Source: JACTOJ01 sp032335695 (GTDB taxonomy: Bacteria; Bacillota; Clostridia; Clostridiales; Clostridiaceae). From it: a stretch of 64,000 nt of DNA. The notes below the pieces were generated by a model. The model saw nothing but the letters and a program-made list of their open reading frames with translations. It made no database searches and had not been told where the DNA came from. Position numbers and translations under genes: made by a program. Each line of letters starts with the position of its first letter. Within the stretch, counting starts at the first letter, position 1. This document shows positions 61,948 to 64,000 of this stretch, piece by piece. Where the stretch lies: positions 62,001 to 126,000 of the forward strand of contig NZ_JACTOJ010000009.1 of NCBI RefSeq assembly GCF_032335695.1. The letters are read 5' to 3'.

Positions 61948-63099
61948 TTAATCAAGATAATAATTGATATTATCTATATCAGTGTAGAGCTTTTTATAGG
62001 TTTTATTTTCAAGATCAAAGATATATACGTAGGCAGAACCAGATATAAAATAAGCTTTTTTATCAAAAACATATAAATTTCCAGTATCTGAACTAATATC
62101 AAGAGGATTATAGTCATCAATTATTATTGATTCAATGCTATCAGAGATTAAATTTTTTATATAAAGAGTTCTATAATTTTCATTAGTTCTCATTAAGTAA
62201 TACATACAACCATTATTTATATTAACAGGATTACCATAGAAAGGTAAATTACTTAGGTAGCTTTGAGCTTTTGGATGATTACTGGAAAAATCTGTTTTAT
62301 AAATATCAAAATAAATACTGCTGTTTGATGAATTGGCGTTGCTAAAATATAAATAGTTTTTATAGCACATAAGTGTGCCTGTGAGAGCAGAGCCACCATT
62401 AACTAATATGGAAGTTGAATTGTTTTGTAATGAAATCTTTTTTATATAGTAAATTCCATTTTCATCACAAGAATAAAATAAGAAATTACCATCTTCACTC
62501 AAGGTAAAATTATAAGCATAATCTGCAAATACATGAAAATCTTCTAAATTATTTATACTACATCTAACTAAGGATTTATTAGAATCTATGTAGTACATAT
62601 AATTTTCATAGATAATTAGATTAGAAATATCTCCTGATAAAACCTTGGAATTTTCGCTTCCATCAGCTTTACATTTAAAAATTCCTTGTTTATCGATGGT
62701 GTAATATACATAATTACCTACTAAATTTAAATCAGAAGTATAACTTTTATTCATTACTGAAGAATTGGTTACACCGTCGGCTAATGAATGTATTAACCTA
62801 CCTGTAATAGATGCAGAATCATTAAGAGAGTAATATAGTTCGTTTCCTAGGTTTAAAAATAATCCTCCATTCATTATGTTAGAAGGTGTATTTCCAAAAG
62901 AAGATGGATTGGAAACTATAGCTGTAACAGGCTTTTGTGCTATTGTAGTTTCAAAATTTGAGTTAGAAGAATTTTTCTTAATAAAATTATATGAAGGCTC
63001 TTTATTTAATGTTTTGTTCTTGTTATGATAAACTATATAAATTGTTGAACTTAAAGCTGCAAATATAATTACTGAAAAAATTATAATATTTTTTTTCAC
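61948..63099 (-). CDS. DUF5050-like membrane-anchored repeat protein, intact copy
   Basis: 383 residues: membrane helix (IIIFSVIIFAALSSTIYIVY), Ser/Asn linker with SFGNTPSNIMNGG, then short YYxxD-type units such as GIFKCKADGSENSKVLSGD, YMYYIDSNKSLVRCS and AYFISGSAYVYIF. This beta-propeller-like pattern matches DUF5050 proteins, common as surface proteins of Clostridium. The ATG is about ten bases after TGGAGG. It is first of three tandem copies on the same strand, and the only intact one. Function unknown; probably binds a ligand outside the cell. Confidence 0.75.
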   Translation of the reverse strand: MKKNIIIFSVIIFAALSSTIYIVYHNKNKTLNKEPSYNFIKKNSSNSNFETTIAQKPVTAIVSNPSSFGNTPSNIMNGGLFLNLGNELYYSLNDSASITGRLIHSLADGVTNSSVMNKSYTSDLNLVGNYVYYTIDKQGIFKCKADGSENSKVLSGDISNLIIYENYMYYIDSNKSLVRCSINNLEDFHVFADYAYNFTLSEDGNFLFYSCDENGIYYIKKISLQNNSTSILVNGGSALTGTLMCYKNYLYFSNANSSNSSIYFDIYKTDFSSNHPKAQSYLSNLPFYGNPVNINNGCMYYLMRTNENYRTLYIKNLISDSIESIIIDDYNPLDISSDTGNLYVFDKKAYFISGSAYVYIFDLENKTYKKLYTDIDNINYYLD

Positions 63100-63207
63100 A
63101 GTTAATCCTCCATATATAAATTTATGTTAAAAATGTTCTTGTGATAATTATACCGTGAAAGTTATATATTTGAAATAATGTAAATAAAATAATTTGTGAT
63201 TTGCAAT

Positions 63208-63262
63208 TAAAAAATAGGACATATCAAAACTATTCCATAGCTTTGATGTGTCCTATTTTTAA
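63208..63262. terminator. Terminator of the small-protein operon
   Basis: AAAAATAGGACATATCAAA pairs with TTTGATGTGTCCTATTTTT around a 13-base loop, with an A-run on the left. It ends the leftward operon of the two small genes. Confidence 0.88.
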
Positions 63263-63444
63263 AGAATTCCTTCAGCTTTTAATATGTTCTCTAGATCTTC
63301 AACTTTCTTAGAAAGAAAAGAAAATTTCTCTTTTATAATATCTTTTGACTCGTCTGAACTATTTAGCACCTCTTCCATATCTTCTACCAGCTTTAGTGCT
63401 TCATCAATTTCTTTTCTTGCCATCTCTAAGTTGTTTGATTCCAT
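63259..63444 (-). CDS. Small coiled-coil protein
   Basis: 61 residues, almost entirely charged helix (ARKEIDEALKLVEDMEEVL, then KEKFSFLSKKVEDLENILK). No motif. The ATG follows AAAGGAGATAAATTT, a good ribosome site. It lies 13 bases after the preceding gene, in an operon with a shared terminator. Function unknown; similar small coiled-coil proteins are common in clostridia. Confidence 0.65.
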   Translation of the reverse strand: MESNNLEMARKEIDEALKLVEDMEEVLNSSDESKDIIKEKFSFLSKKVEDLENILKAEGIL

Positions 63445-63457
63445 AAATTTATCTCCT

Positions 63458-63691
63458 TTAGTTTAAATTATGTTTATTAATGCTGTTGTTTATGAATGGA
63501 GCCGAAAAAATAAATTCCTTTTCATGACCGCAGTTTTCACAAATACAATCACATATATCAAAAGGTTCACCATCGATAAGTGAAATTTCAAGAGCTTCCG
63601 TTATGAATTCTCCGCCGCATACTTCACAATGAGTTTCGTTAATTATGCTGTATTCACTTTCAACATACTTCATTATATCATTTAAAGTCAT
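63458..63691 (-). CDS. Small metal-binding (Cys-rich) protein
   Basis: About 77 residues with CEVCGGEF and CDCICENCGHEKEF, that is four to six Cys in CxxC pairs, plausibly one zinc site. The remaining sequence is acidic. The ATG at 63691 follows GGAGG with five bases of spacing; the ATG at 63703 would overlap it. First gene of the two-gene operon. Confidence 0.65.
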   Translation of the reverse strand: MTLNDIMKYVESEYSIINETHCEVCGGEFITEALEISLIDGEPFDICDCICENCGHEKEFIFSAPFINNSINKHNLN

Positions 63692-63862
63692 ATCATCCTC
63701 CAAAATATTAATCCCATATAAGATTAAACTTTCTCATAACATAAATGGTAACATTTAAGCTTTGCATTTTCAATAGAATTTTCTTATTTAAGCTTAAAGA
63801 AAGATATATTTTCATATAAATTATATATAATGCAAAAGTTTATATATTTAGGAGGTATAGAT

Positions 63863-64000
63863 ATGATTAACTACTTATGGTTTTTTATATTGTTTGTAGG
63901 TGTGATATTTGGAATATTTACAGGAAGAGGGGAGGAATTATCTCAAGCTATAGTTAAAGCCGCTAATACCCCAGTAGAAATACTCTTAGGAATGGTAGGA
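63863..64000 (+). CDS. spmA: Spore maturation protein A (start only)
   Basis: Only the first 46 residues are in the window (MINYLWFFILFVGVIFGIFT, then GRGEELSQAIVKAANT and VEILLGMVG). They match the SpmA start, a membrane protein of the nucleoside-recognition-gate family needed for spore-core dehydration. ATG after AGGAGGT. It is oriented rightward, and its partner spmB should follow outside the window. Confidence 0.85.
   Translation, partial: MINYLWFFILFVGVIFGIFTGRGEELSQAIVKAANTPVEILLGMVG

Overview
The window is low-GC, AT-rich DNA with strong AAGGAGG-type ribosome binding sites, intrinsic terminators, T-box leaders, a CcpA regulator, spmA and a clostridial set of small proteins. This points to an endospore-forming anaerobe close to Clostridium sensu stricto. 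I do not name a species. No rRNA, tRNA, CRISPR array, phage or transposase gene was seen; it looks like ordinary chromosome carrying many small interspersed repeats.

Layout. 0-9.5 kb: a HelD-like helicase cut by the window edge, a cytoplasmic 5'-nucleotidase, a phosphonate/phosphite-type uptake system (phnD convergent with phnC-phnE-phnE), an UlaG-like metallo-hydrolase and a zinc-free S4 paralog with its own promoter and a possible autoregulatory leader. 9.5-16 kb: a PatB-type C-S lyase, a chemotaxis receptor, a GT-C-like membrane protein and two paralogous Cys-rich membrane miniproteins. 16-19 kb: aroC, then a leucine T-box (CTC specifier) controlling leuA. 19-25.5 kb: a LiaF-like protein, a NarL-type two-component pair and a three-gene ABC exporter. 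25.5-30 kb: a FlxA-like protein and a sortase-anchored GH10 xylanase with a near-consensus cre site; CcpA itself is encoded at 58.9 kb. 30-37 kb: a polyphosphate island with an MBL hydrolase, an HD protein, ppx, a degenerate second Ppx/GppA protein and ppk1. 37-40 kb: small genes, an esterase, a PH-domain protein and a DEDDh exonuclease. 40-46 kb: an OmpR-type two-component pair, then apbE, an FMN-binding surface protein and a membrane polyferredoxin carrying two more FMN-binding domains. This is an extracytosolic flavin electron-transfer module. 46-51 kb: an AI-2E family protein, two thiol peroxidases of the glutathione peroxidase family flanking cvfB, an OhrR-type regulator and udk. 52-58 kb: a GGDEF/EAL protein and ileS behind an isoleucine T-box. 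58-64 kb: a GerQ-like protein, ccpA, a tandem family of membrane-anchored repeat proteins in which two of three copies are broken by in-frame stops or truncation, small proteins and the start of spmA.

The most distinctive non-coding feature is a set of interspersed palindromic repeats. A short form of about 50 bp (inverted arms around TTTTAAATCAGTGT), a long form of about 120 bp with an inner hairpin, and a third family of about 100 bp recur between genes, often touching stop codons. One locus joins the long and short forms. All functional statements rest on reading motifs and translations by eye; no database search was run.
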